Shown here: positions 46,444 to 54,754 of the stretch, one piece after another
Numbering within the stretch: the stretch's first letter is position 1
Layout of the letters: the number at the start of each line of letters is the position of its first letter
Source: DAOUKH01 sp964291475
GTDB lineage: Bacteria > Chloroflexota > Dehalococcoidia > SHYB01
Direction of reading: 5' to 3'
Assembly: GCA_964291475.2 (NCBI GenBank)
Contig: OZ220060.1
Location: 1 to 64,000 of the forward strand
Length of the DNA: 64,000 bases
The notes under the pieces: generated by a model
Told to the model about the DNA's origin: nothing
The model's database searches: none
The model's input: only the letters and a program-made list of their open reading frames with translations
Program-made: the position numbers and the translations under genes

Positions 46444-47037
46444 CTACGACTCGATGACGCCCTTGGTGCTCGGCACCGCGCCGCCGACGCGCGGGTCGAT
46501 GCGGGTCGCCGCATCCAGCGCCCGGGCTAAGGCCTTGAACAGGCACTCGACCTTGTGGTGGTCGTTCGTGCCGCGGACCACGTCGGCGTGCAGGTTCAGA
46601 CGCGCCTCGCGGGCGAACGTCTCCAGGAAGTGACGCACCAAATCGGTGAGCAGGTCGCCCACGACCTCGATGCTGAAGTCGGCGTTGATCACCGCGTAGC
46701 CCCGGCCGCTTATGTCGACCGTCACCGTCGCCAGCGCCTCGTCCAACGGCGCCGTCGCCGTCGCCATCCGCACGATGCCCCGCTTGTCGCCCAGCGCCTC
46801 GTTGAACGCCTGCCCCAGCGCGATGGCGACGTCCTCGACGGTGTGGTGGCCGTCGGGGTCCATCGTCGCCTTCGACTCGACGCGCAGGTCGTTCACTCCA
46901 TGCCGCGCCAGCTGCGCCAGCATGTGGTCGAGCATGGTCAGACCGGTCGAGACCTCGGACTTCCCCGACCCGTCGACGTCGATCTCGACGGTGACGGCGG
47001 TCTCGCCGGTCTCGCGGCGAACGGTGGCGGAACGCAT
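46444..47037 (-). CDS. hisB: Imidazoleglycerol-phosphate dehydratase
   Basis: 197 residues. RRETGETAVTVEIDVDGSGK, LTMLDHMLAQLARHGVNDL, DGHHTVEDVAIALGQAF, DISGRGYAVINADF, RGTNDHHKVECLFKALARAL. Dehydratase domain only, without the phosphatase found in enterobacterial HisB. Last gene of this his cluster. Confidence 0.97.
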   Translation of the reverse strand: MRSATVRRETGETAVTVEIDVDGSGKSEVSTGLTMLDHMLAQLARHGVNDLRVESKATMDPDGHHTVEDVAIALGQAFNEALGDKRGIVRMATATAPLDEALATVTVDISGRGYAVINADFSIEVVGDLLTDLVRHFLETFAREARLNLHADVVRGTNDHHKVECLFKALARALDAATRIDPRVGGAVPSTKGVIES

Positions 47038-47043
47038 GACGGG

Positions 47044-48144
47044 CTAGTAGAGGTCCTCGTAGGCTCGGAGCGCCCAGATCACCGCGTCGGTGTCTTCAGG
47101 GCGGCCAACACTTATTCTAACGCAGTCGCGGACACGGGGCGTGTCGAAGTGGCGGATGAAGATGCCCTGCTTCCTTAGCTCTTGCTGGATCTTGACCGCG
47201 TCGCGGTCAACCAGCGGGCAGAGCAGGAAGTTGGCCCGCGAGGGAATGACGTCGACGAAGTCCAGGTTCAGCAGCAGGATTTCGAGCCGGTCGCGCTCGT
47301 CCACGATCTTCGCCACGTTCTCCATCAGATAGTCCACGTCGTCCAGCGAGGCCACGGCGGCGGCCTCCGCGGCGGCGTTGACGCTGTAAGGCGACCTCGT
47401 GCTCATCAGCGCGTCCATCACCTGTGCGGGGAAAAGGCCGTAGCCGATCCGGAGCCCGGCGAGCCCCGCCCACTTGCTGAACGTGCGAAATACCGCAAGG
47501 TTCTCCCGTTGGGGCACGAGGTCCGCCACCGTCTCGCCGCAGAACTCGTAGTACGCCTCGTCCACCACGACCAGCGGGCCGGCGTCGAGCAGGCGTTCCA
47601 GGTCCTCCCGCGGCGTCAGAGTCCCTGTCGGATTGTTCGGGTTGGCGAGGTACACGACCTTCGTCGCCGGCCCTATCGCGCCGAGCACCCCGTCCACGTC
47701 GATCGAGAAGTCCTCGCCGCGCGGCACGTCGATCACCTCGGCGCCGACGAGCCTCGCGCTCGAGCTGAAGAAGCCGAAGGTAGGCCCCGCCGTCACGACG
47801 TTGTCGCCGGGCCCCGCGATCAGGCGCAGAAGCAGCTCGATGAGCTCGTCCGAGCCCGCGCCGGCCAGCACGTGCCCCGCGTCCACGCCGGTGTACTTCG
47901 CCAGGGCGTCGCGGAGCCGGCGCTGCTCGGGGTCGGGATAGATATGGTGGCTCGTGAGTGAGGCGACGGCCTCCGCCGCCTTCGGCGAGCAGCCGTAGAC
48001 GTTCTCGTTCCCGTCGAGCTTGACGATCGACCCGTCGGGACGCGTCCCGTCACTCTCCTGCCCACCGGGCACCATGATGGGAACGTAGCCCGTCATCCCG
48101 CGAAGATGCGGGCGCAGCAGACGGTCGAACTCGCCGGAGGTCAT
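47044..48144 (-). CDS. hisC: Histidinol-phosphate aminotransferase
   Basis: 366 residues from ATG 48144, overlapping the hisD stop (ATGA). PLP class I/II fold: KLDGNENVYGCSPKAAEAVA, LAGAGSDELIELLLR, VYLANPNNPTGTLTPREDLE, VVVDEAYYEFCGE and the PLP lysine in RTFSKWAGLAGLRIGYGLFP. Six bases separate it from hisB. Confidence 0.95.
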   Translation of the reverse strand: MTSGEFDRLLRPHLRGMTGYVPIMVPGGQESDGTRPDGSIVKLDGNENVYGCSPKAAEAVASLTSHHIYPDPEQRRLRDALAKYTGVDAGHVLAGAGSDELIELLLRLIAGPGDNVVTAGPTFGFFSSSARLVGAEVIDVPRGEDFSIDVDGVLGAIGPATKVVYLANPNNPTGTLTPREDLERLLDAGPLVVVDEAYYEFCGETVADLVPQRENLAVFRTFSKWAGLAGLRIGYGLFPAQVMDALMSTRSPYSVNAAAEAAAVASLDDVDYLMENVAKIVDERDRLEILLLNLDFVDVIPSRANFLLCPLVDRDAVKIQQELRKQGIFIRHFDTPRVRDCVRISVGRPEDTDAVIWALRAYEDLY

Positions 48145-49466
48145 CGCCGCTCCGCTCCTTGCCGGCGGCGCAGCTCGGCGGCGCGTGCGTGCGCGGTGAA
48201 CCCCTCCGCGCGGGCGATCCTCGCCGCGGCCTCGGCCAGTCCGCCGCTGCCGCCGTCGATGCCGGCCACGCTCACCGTCCGCAGGAAGTCGTGGACGCCC
48301 AACGCCGAGGCGAAACGCGCTGTTCCTCCCGTCGGCATCACGTGGCTCGGCCCCGCGACGTAGTCGCCCAGCGCCTCCGCCGAGTCGGCCCCGGCGAAGA
48401 CGCCCCCGGCGTTGCGTACCCGCCCCAGCACCGCCGCCGGGTCGGCGACGAGCAGGCACAGGTGCTCCGGCGCGAACTCGTTGGCCAATTCGATGGCCTC
48501 ATTGATCGAATCGACGACACCGATGAAGCCTTGGCCCTCCAGGGCGGCGCCGGCGGTCTCGGCGCGCTCCAAGTCCTCAAGCTGCTCGGCAAGGGAACGG
48601 GAGACCGCCCCGGCGAGCTCCTCCGAGTCCGTGAGCAGCACCGGCGTGGCCAGCACGTCGTGCTCCGCCTGCGCCAGCAGGTCGGCCGCGGCGGCCTCAG
48701 GCCGCGCCGTCGCGTCGGCTACGATCAGCGTCTCCGTCGGCCCGTGCAGGCCGTCGAGGCCCACGGCGCCGTAGACGCGCCGCTTCGCCTCGGTCACAAA
48801 GATATTCCCCGGCCCGCAGATCACGTCGACGCCCGGCACCGACTCCGTCCCATAGGCCAACGCGGCAATCGCCTGCGCCCCGCCCACTTGGTACACCTCG
48901 TCCACGCCGGCGATATGACACGCAGCGAGCACGCTCCCCGCCACCGCGCCGCCGCGAGGCGGCGTCGCCACGGCGACCCGGCCGACGCCGGCGGTCTTGG
49001 CGGGGACGGCGGTGTGCAGCACCGTCGAGGGGTACGACGCCGTTCCCCCCGGCACGTAGACGCCGGCCGAGTTCACCGGGATGAACCGCTGGCCCAGCCC
49101 CGTCTCGTCGTCGTACCACGAGCTCGGCATGGCCCGCTCGTGGAAGGCGCGCACGCGCTCGGCGGCGAGCGTCAGCGCGTCGATGAGGTCTTCCGGCGTT
49201 TCTTCGTAGGCGCGCTCGATCTCCTCCGGCGGCACGCGCCAAGAGGACGGCGCTTCGCCGTCGATCCGGCGGGCGTAGTCGGCGAGGGCGGCGTCGCCCT
49301 CCCGCCGCACGTCGGCGATGATGCGCTCCACCGCCTCGCCGACGGTGAGCGGCTCGCCGAAGATGCGATGGATGCCCTCGGCCAGGTGCTGCGGAGGCGG
49401 CCCTTCGTCTAGTGGCGCTCGCGTAAGCAGACGCCGCACCTCGGACGCGCCGTGCACGGTCCTCAC
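48141..49466 (-). CDS. hisD: Histidinol dehydrogenase
   Basis: 441 residues from GTG 49466 (GTGA overlap with the upstream gene). FIPVNSAGVYVPGGTASYPS, VGGAQAIAALAYGTESVPGV, DVICGPGNIFVTEAKRRVYG, DLLAQAEHDVLATPVLLT and FAPEHLCLLVADP are diagnostic. Zinc enzyme for the last two oxidations to histidine. Confidence 0.97.
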   Translation of the reverse strand: MRTVHGASEVRRLLTRAPLDEGPPPQHLAEGIHRIFGEPLTVGEAVERIIADVRREGDAALADYARRIDGEAPSSWRVPPEEIERAYEETPEDLIDALTLAAERVRAFHERAMPSSWYDDETGLGQRFIPVNSAGVYVPGGTASYPSTVLHTAVPAKTAGVGRVAVATPPRGGAVAGSVLAACHIAGVDEVYQVGGAQAIAALAYGTESVPGVDVICGPGNIFVTEAKRRVYGAVGLDGLHGPTETLIVADATARPEAAAADLLAQAEHDVLATPVLLTDSEELAGAVSRSLAEQLEDLERAETAGAALEGQGFIGVVDSINEAIELANEFAPEHLCLLVADPAAVLGRVRNAGGVFAGADSAEALGDYVAGPSHVMPTGGTARFASALGVHDFLRTVSVAGIDGGSGGLAEAAARIARAEGFTAHARAAELRRRQGAERR

Positions 49467-50221
49467 GGCGCCACCCCTCCGTTCAGATAGGCGTGAGCGT
49501 TGCCCAGGAACGCCTGGATGGCCTCCTCGCGAAAGCGGCGCTCCTCCTCCTCGGTGATGTGCTCCCGCACCCGCTCGATCAGCCCGGGCAGACCCTGCAC
49601 GATGCGCTCCGCCTCCTCATCCGTCGACTCGGGCCGGACTCGGTGCACGAATCCCCGGAACCGCTCCCACGGCAGGTCCCGGCCCGACCGTTCGATCACG
49701 ATCGACTGCCACTCCCGTAGATGCGCCTTGTCGATGAAGCCGACGTCCACCGACTCGTACGACCCCTTGATGCTCTCCAGCGCCCCTTCGAGGTCCTCGA
49801 TGTTCCGCCGCTCCCGGCGGTCCATGTCGAACTGGAAGGCGCGGTCCATGACGTTCACCAGCGGATCGTCGTTCAGCGGCGCGCCTTTGCCGAAATAGCC
49901 CCGGTACATTTGGCAGATCCACGACTCGTCGACGTTGAGGTGCGTCATGTAGCCGAGCATGAAGGCGACCGTCTCCCGGGTCAGCGCTTCCGAAGGGACC
50001 AGGCCGGGGTGTTCCGCGAACAGCTTGCGTATCCCGGCGCCTTCGATGTCGCGCGTCAGCTCGAAGAAGTGCGTGGTGTCGCGCCGCCAGCCGAAGAAGA
50101 GGCGCATGTCGGGCGACGTCGCGCCAAGGAGAAAACTGCCGCGGTAGTCGTCCACCACGGGGTGCCCCAGGCGCTTGGCGCATTCGAGGGCGAAGCCGAT
50201 GTGCAGTCCCAGGTTTGGCAT
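49463..50221 (-). CDS. Zinc-dependent phospholipase C-like protein
   Basis: 252 residues from ATG 50221. LGLHIGFALECAKRLGHP, FLLGATSPDMRLFFGWRRD, TTHFFEL and AFMLGYMTHLNVDESW supply the spaced His/Asp set of zinc-dependent phospholipase C-type proteins. No signal peptide. The C-terminal third is charged and helical. It sits between hisG and hisD, and its stop overlaps hisD (GTGA), so it is translated with the histidine genes although no histidine role is known. Confidence 0.8.
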   Translation of the reverse strand: MPNLGLHIGFALECAKRLGHPVVDDYRGSFLLGATSPDMRLFFGWRRDTTHFFELTRDIEGAGIRKLFAEHPGLVPSEALTRETVAFMLGYMTHLNVDESWICQMYRGYFGKGAPLNDDPLVNVMDRAFQFDMDRRERRNIEDLEGALESIKGSYESVDVGFIDKAHLREWQSIVIERSGRDLPWERFRGFVHRVRPESTDEEAERIVQGLPGLIERVREHITEEEERRFREEAIQAFLGNAHAYLNGGVAP

Positions 50222-50246
50222 GGCCCCGGCAGAGCAGGCAGACGCC

Positions 50247-50411
50247 CTACTCGCCGGACCCCCCGGCGAAGGGTAACACGACGGACGCCGCCAACGCGGC
50301 CGCCAACAGGAAGGCCATGATCGCCACGGCCACGCGGAAGATGCGGCGCTGTCCGAGCGGCGTGTAGGGCGCGGGGCCCGCGCGTCTTCGCCGGGCCCGC
50401 CGCCGGCTCAT
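50247..50411 (-). CDS. Very small single-span membrane protein
   Basis: 54 residues from ATG 50411: a basic N-terminus (MSRRRARRRRAGPAPYTPLG) and one hydrophobic span, VAVAIMAFLLAAALAASVVL. The positive-inside rule predicts N-in topology. It lies 19 bases after hisG and 25 before the phospholipase-like gene on the same strand. No family recognised; its place in a tight operon and the clear span make it plausible. Confidence 0.55.
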   Translation of the reverse strand: MSRRRARRRRAGPAPYTPLGQRRIFRVAVAIMAFLLAAALAASVVLPFAGGSGE

Positions 50412-50430
50412 CGGCCCGGCCCCGGCGCGT

Positions 50431-51453
50431 TCATGCCGTCGCCTCTGCCGCGCCCACAGCCTCCCGCAGCCGTTCGAACGCCCTGCACTCCTGGTCGAAG
50501 ACGTAGTAAGCCGGCGTGACCACGACCCCGCTCGCCCCGATCTCGCGCAGGTAGTCCACACCGGCGGTCAGCTGCGAAATCTCCACAACCACCGACACCG
50601 CGAACCAGCTCCCGCCGTCCTTGCTGAACACGTTGGCCGCCGTCGGCCCCTGCATGCCGGAGACGGCCGGGTTCCGGGTCACCAAGGCCGCCACCGACTC
50701 CATCGAGTCGCCTTGAATGTTGGCGATGATGTTGTAGAAGCCCTCGGCCCGCAGCCGCGCCTCGATGAGCTCGAGCACTGTCTTGGCCGCGGCCAACTTC
50801 TCCGCCGACCCGCGCAGCGCGCGGCGGTTCGCGATCATGCACGCCGACGACTTCGTGATGACGCCGTCGTCCAGGGGCCGCAGGTTGTTCTCGCGCAGCG
50901 TGGCCCCGCTCGACGCGAGGTCGCTCACCACGTCGGCGGTGCCGATCATCGGCGCCGCTTCGATGGCCCCGTTGATGTGCACCAACCGGTGCCGCACCGC
51001 GTGCTTGTCGAGGAAGCGGCCCACCTGCCGGTGGTACTTCGTCGCCACCCGGAGCGGCGCGCCGGTGGGGGTACGCTCGGCGCGGGCGGCGAGGTCGGCC
51101 ATCGTCCGCACGTCCTCCCAGGTGTTCGGCGCCGCGACCACGAGGTCGGTATGGCTGTACCCCAGGGTCTCCAGGGCGATGATCGAGTCGCCGTCCTCGT
51201 CCCGGTCCTCCAGATAGCGCTCATAGCCGATGATCGCCATGTCGACGTCGCCGGCGTCGAGCTCCCGGGGAATGTCGACCGAGCGCTGGAACAGCGCCTC
51301 GACGCCGGGAACGCTCGCGATCTTGCCGACGTACTGCCGCGAGCTCGCCCGCCGCACCGCCAGGCCGCACTTCTCCATGAAGGCGAGCGTGTCGCCCTCC
51401 ATCATGCGGTCGCTGGGCAGCGCGAGGCGCAGCGCGCCGCCTCGGCGGTTCAT
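50431..51453 (-). CDS. hisG: ATP phosphoribosyltransferase, long form
   Basis: 340 residues from ATG 51453 (MNRRGGALRLALPSDRMMEG). The catalytic domain has DVDMAIIGYERYLEDRDEDG, LRVATKYHRQVGRFLD and GTADVVSDLASSGATLRENN; the C-terminal EGFYNIIANIQGDSMESVAA and FAVSVVVEISQLTAGVDYLR is the regulatory domain of the long HisG, so histidine feedback is expected and no HisZ is needed. First gene of the his cluster. Confidence 0.93.
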   Translation of the reverse strand: MNRRGGALRLALPSDRMMEGDTLAFMEKCGLAVRRASSRQYVGKIASVPGVEALFQRSVDIPRELDAGDVDMAIIGYERYLEDRDEDGDSIIALETLGYSHTDLVVAAPNTWEDVRTMADLAARAERTPTGAPLRVATKYHRQVGRFLDKHAVRHRLVHINGAIEAAPMIGTADVVSDLASSGATLRENNLRPLDDGVITKSSACMIANRRALRGSAEKLAAAKTVLELIEARLRAEGFYNIIANIQGDSMESVAALVTRNPAVSGMQGPTAANVFSKDGGSWFAVSVVVEISQLTAGVDYLREIGASGVVVTPAYYVFDQECRAFERLREAVGAAEATA

Positions 51454-51522
51454 GGCGCACACCTGTTGTTCATCGAATCGGGACCATCCGGCCCAAACAC
51501 CTTCCCAAACCTTATCTATCTT

Positions 51523-51573
51523 ACCCCCTCGCCCAAGGGGGAGCTTGAGCGGGGCACGCGCCGTGAGGCGCGC
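51523..51573 (+). repeat. R1-like repeat copy upstream of hisG
   Basis: ACCCCCTCGCCCAAGGGGGAGCTTGAGCGGGGCACGCG-type diverged R1 unit with its CGCGCC hairpin, between hisG and the Usp gene. Confidence 0.65.
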
Positions 51574-51597
51574 AGACGGGGCGGAAGGCAGACGCAC

Positions 51598-52587
51598 CTA
51601 GCGCGGATTCGGGATGATCAACACGGGGTCGCCGGACGCGCGGACCATGGCCTCGCCGACACTGCCCATCAGCCACCGGGAGAGGCCCGACCGCCCATGC
51701 GTCGTCATCACGATGAGGTCGTTCGGCGTCTCCTGGGCGAAGGTAAGCAGTGCCTGCGGCGCCGACCCCTGCAAGACCTTGAACCGGGCCCGCACCCCTT
51801 GCCGCTTCAGGCGCTCGGCCACGGCGTCGAGGTACTCCGTGGCCGCGGGCACCACCTGCGCGTGGACGTCGGCAAGGCCCACGTAGCCGCCGTACGCATA
51901 AGATGGGGAGTCCAGACTGACCGCCCGGACGAGCAGGAGGTCCGTAGAGAGCGCCCGCGCCAACTGCGCGGCAAAGGGCAGAGCGCGCTCGCTCAAGTCC
52001 GAACCGTCGAGCGGCACCATGACGGTGCTCAAGGAGTTGCCGTCTTCGCCCGCGTACGTCTTGGCCCGCTCCGGTGTCACCGTCAGCACCGGCAACGTCG
52101 ACGCATGCACGACCTTGTCGGTCACGCTCCCCAAGATGCCGCGGGCGATGGCGTTCCGCCCATGCGTCGACATGGCGATGATCCCGCATCCCTCATCCTC
52201 GGCGACCCGCAGGATCTCCTCTGCCGGGCTCCCGATGCTGGAACGGACGCCGACCGTGATCCCCTGTTCCCTCAACCCGGCGGCAACCCCTTCGAGCTCA
52301 TCCGCCGCGTTGCCCTTGGCGGCGCTTTCGATCTGGTCCCGGTAGAGGACTCCGGTCTCGCCGGACTCCGAGCCCGTCCCCGCCGGGCGCTCGGCCGTTC
52401 CGGGCGGGTAATGGACCGCCGCCGGATCGACGACTCCCAGCAGCAAGAGCGGCGCGTTGCCCCTTCTAGCCACCTCGGTCACATAGGGAAGAATGCCCGC
52501 GGCCACGTCGGTCCCATCGAGGGGCACCAGCATGGGCCGGGACAACAATCCCTGGGCGCCCTCTTGCGCGTTCTCACCGTTCCCCAT
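51598..52587 (-). CDS. Tandem universal stress protein
   Basis: 329 residues with two UspA domains. Domain 1: MLVPLDGTDVAAGILPYVTE to STHGRNAIARGILGSVTDKV; domain 2: VMVPLDGSDLSERALPFAAQ to TTHGRSGLSRWLMGSVGEAM then VRASGDPVLIIPN. Both keep the G-2x-G-9x-G-S/T ATP-binding pattern. Cytoplasmic stress response protein; partner unknown. Confidence 0.93.
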   Translation of the reverse strand: MGNGENAQEGAQGLLSRPMLVPLDGTDVAAGILPYVTEVARRGNAPLLLLGVVDPAAVHYPPGTAERPAGTGSESGETGVLYRDQIESAAKGNAADELEGVAAGLREQGITVGVRSSIGSPAEEILRVAEDEGCGIIAMSTHGRNAIARGILGSVTDKVVHASTLPVLTVTPERAKTYAGEDGNSLSTVMVPLDGSDLSERALPFAAQLARALSTDLLLVRAVSLDSPSYAYGGYVGLADVHAQVVPAATEYLDAVAERLKRQGVRARFKVLQGSAPQALLTFAQETPNDLIVMTTHGRSGLSRWLMGSVGEAMVRASGDPVLIIPNPR

Positions 52588-52816
52588 GGCGGCACCTCGA
52601 CTCCATCCGGCGGCTCTTGGGCTCCTATTCCACCTCTATCCTACTCAACATCCCGCCTCCGCGCCTTGCCCGTGCTCCCTCATGGGCCTAGAGTGCGGCC
52701 AGGAGGCAGGGGCCTATCCCCCTAGGAGACCTTTGCAAAACTCCCGCCGATGGTTGGAAAACGGGTGGAGTTGGGTGGTCTTCCCTCTCCCCCTCTAGGG
52801 GAGATTTGAGAGAGGG
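52588..52816. repeat. Repeat-rich gap with left part of an R1 copy split by the IS
   Basis: 52728-52780 holds an ACCTTTGCAAAACTCCCGCCG / GGTTGGAAAACGGGTGGAG unit also found in the array at 57.4 kb. 52783-52816 is the left half of an R1 copy; the right half continues at 54116 after the insertion sequence. Confidence 0.7.
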
Positions 52817-54115
52817 TACAGACCGGGAAGATAGGTAACAGATAAACCGGGCACATGGGTAACACTCTGGAGGATTGCAGGAAGCGATCCATGAAGGAGG
52901 AGTTGTGTTGCCCTGGCAAGAGACGAGTGTCGAAGCGGAACGGTTGCGGTTCATTGAGCGCAGGACGGCGGGGGAGGAACCCATCGCCGAGTTGTGCCGG
53001 CAGTTCGGGATCAGCCGCAAGACTGCCTCCAAGCTGATCGGCCGGTACGAGGCGTACGGCGAGGAGGGCCTGCGCGACCGGAGCCGCGCCCCCCACCATC
53101 ATCCCAACGCCACACGCCGTGAGGTGCAGGAGCGCATCATCGCGGCGAAGCGAGCCCACCCCTTGTGGGGCCCCAAGAAGCTCATCGCCTGGCTCCACGA
53201 CACCGAGCCCGACGTGCCCTGGCCCGCCCCCAGCACCGCCGGCGCCATCCTCGACCGGGCCGGCCTGGTACGGCGCCGACAGCGTCGCCGCCGTACCTCC
53301 CCTTGGAGCGAGCCCTTCGCTTACGCCATCAACGCCAACGACGTCTGGTCCATCGACTTCAAGGGCTGGTTCCGCACCGGCGACGGGGCCCGCGTCGACC
53401 CCCTCACCGTCCAGGACGCGGCCTCCCGCTACCTGATCGCCTGCCGCGGGCTGGAGCGCCCCACCGGCCCGGAGACGCGGCGCGCGTTAGCGCGCGCCTT
53501 CCGTGAGTACGGCCTGCCCAGGGTCATCCGCACCGACAACGGTCCGCCCTTCGCCGGCACCAGCTTGGGCAGCCTCTCCTCCCTGGCCGTCTGGTGGGTC
53601 AAGCTGGGCATCCTCCCCGAGCGCATCGCCCCGGGCCATCCCGAACAGAACGGACGCCTCGAGCGCCTCCACCGCACCCTGAAGGCGGAAACCGCCTCGC
53701 CGCCCAGGGCCAACGGCCGCCGTCAGCAGCAGGCCTTCGACCGCTTCCGACGCAGCTACAACACCGAGCGCCCTCACGAGGCCTTGGGACAGCGCCCCCC
53801 GGCCTTCCTGTACACGCCCTCGTTTCGCCCCTATCCTGCCAGCGTCGGCTCGCCGGACTACGAGGCCGAAGTCACGGTACGCCGGGTACGCGGCAACGGC
53901 GAGATCAAGTGGAAGGGGGACCTGGTCTACGTGAGCGAGACCCTCAAAGGCGAGCCCGTCGGCCTCGTCCGGCAGGACGACCGCAGCTGGGCCGTCCGCT
54001 TCGGCCCCCTCCTCATCGGCCTCCTCGACGACCACACCAAACGCATCGCCAAGACCCCCGTCAAGGTGTTACCTATGTCCCCGGTCTAACCGTCACCCAT
54101 GTGCCCGGTCCTTCA
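52817..54115 (+). mobile_element. IS481-type insertion sequence
   Basis: About 1.3 kb. Each end carries two 20-base sub-repeats 24 bases apart: left GACCGGGAAGATAGGTAACA (52821) and AACCGGGCACATGGGTAACA (52845); right, in inverse orientation, 54067-54086 and 54091-54110. AGAGGG flanks both sides (52811-52816, 54116-54121) and could be the target duplication. The element interrupts an R1 repeat and contains one intact transposase gene, so it is probably young. Confidence 0.8.
52908..54089 (+). CDS. IS481-family DDE transposase
   Basis: 393 residues from TTG 52908, seven bases after AAGGAGG; an upstream in-frame TTG at 52875 is possible. Helix-turn-helix: AELCRQFGISRKTASKLIGR. The rve catalytic core has Asp in DVWSIDFKGWFRTGDG, Asp in RVIRTDNGPPFAGTSLG and Glu in HPEQNGRLERLHRTLKAE. 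A C-terminal Mu-type beta domain follows. The stop TAA lies between the two right-end sub-repeats. Confidence 0.92.
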   Translation: MPWQETSVEAERLRFIERRTAGEEPIAELCRQFGISRKTASKLIGRYEAYGEEGLRDRSRAPHHHPNATRREVQERIIAAKRAHPLWGPKKLIAWLHDTEPDVPWPAPSTAGAILDRAGLVRRRQRRRRTSPWSEPFAYAINANDVWSIDFKGWFRTGDGARVDPLTVQDAASRYLIACRGLERPTGPETRRALARAFREYGLPRVIRTDNGPPFAGTSLGSLSSLAVWWVKLGILPERIAPGHPEQNGRLERLHRTLKAETASPPRANGRRQQQAFDRFRRSYNTERPHEALGQRPPAFLYTPSFRPYPASVGSPDYEAEVTVRRVRGNGEIKWKGDLVYVSETLKGEPVGLVRQDDRSWAVRFGPLLIGLLDDHTKRIAKTPVKVLPMSPV

Positions 54116-54201
54116 AGAGGGCGAGCGCCGGCAGGGCGCTGCTCCCCCACTCGGTTCAGGGTTACGCAAAGGTCCCCCTGGACCGGGGCAGGGAGGTTGG
54201 A

Positions 54202-54564
54202 GTGAACCGGCGAACCGTCTTCCTCCTCGGATGCATCCTCGCCATCGTCGGCGGCGGCGCCGTCCCTGGCCCCGCGGGGACAACCATGCTGGTGCTCGGC
54301 ATCCTGATCGCCCTGGCCGTCGCCACCTCCGTCTTCTTCAAGGCTGCCGACCGTTGGTCGGAAGGAGCCGGGACGGGAACACCCGGGAGCGGGCCGTCGA
54401 GCCACGGTCGGCTCGGGCCGTTTTCGCGGCGCAGAAGCACGTCAAACAGAACGTCCCTGCGCGGAGGCGCCTCGCGCCCCAGCAAACTGCCGCGGTCGAA
54501 GCCCGGCAAGCCGTCGATCCCGGAAAGAAAGCCCGAGCCGCCCAGCCGCCAACTGCCGGGCTAG
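54202..54564 (+). CDS. Small two-span membrane protein
   Basis: 120 residues from GTG 54202 behind GGGAGG. Two hydrophobic spans, TVFLLGCILAIVGGGAVPGP and MLVLGILIALAVATSVFF, then a long basic Ser/Pro/Arg tail (PFSRRRSTSNRTSLRGG). The tail is low complexity and no family is recognised. It shares its left boundary with the IS insertion site. Confidence 0.5.
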   Translation: MNRRTVFLLGCILAIVGGGAVPGPAGTTMLVLGILIALAVATSVFFKAADRWSEGAGTGTPGSGPSSHGRLGPFSRRRSTSNRTSLRGGASRPSKLPRSKPGKPSIPERKPEPPSRQLPG

Positions 54565-54618
54565 GGAGCGCTGGCCCTCGCCACGGTACGCATTCGCTCT
54601 CTTCCGCTTAAACCCTTC

Positions 54619-54627
54619 TGTTACAAT
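54619..54627 (+). promoter_or_regulatory. Extended -10 promoter before the DEAD-box helicase
   Basis: TGT-TACAAT gives an extended -10; TTAAAC about 12 bases upstream is a poor -35. The transcript would start near 54634 and carry a leader of about 120 bases, less GC-rich than its surroundings, ahead of the ATG at 54755. Confidence 0.6.
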
Positions 54628-54754
54628 GGTCGCAGGCGCTCGATGCCGCACCAAGGCCTTCTACAGCAGCGGACCCTCACCTCTCCTGTTTTTCGTCTTT
54701 CTGCCCCGCGCTGAATTACTTGTGCCGCCCCTGGGTTAGGAGTTCTGTTTCCAC

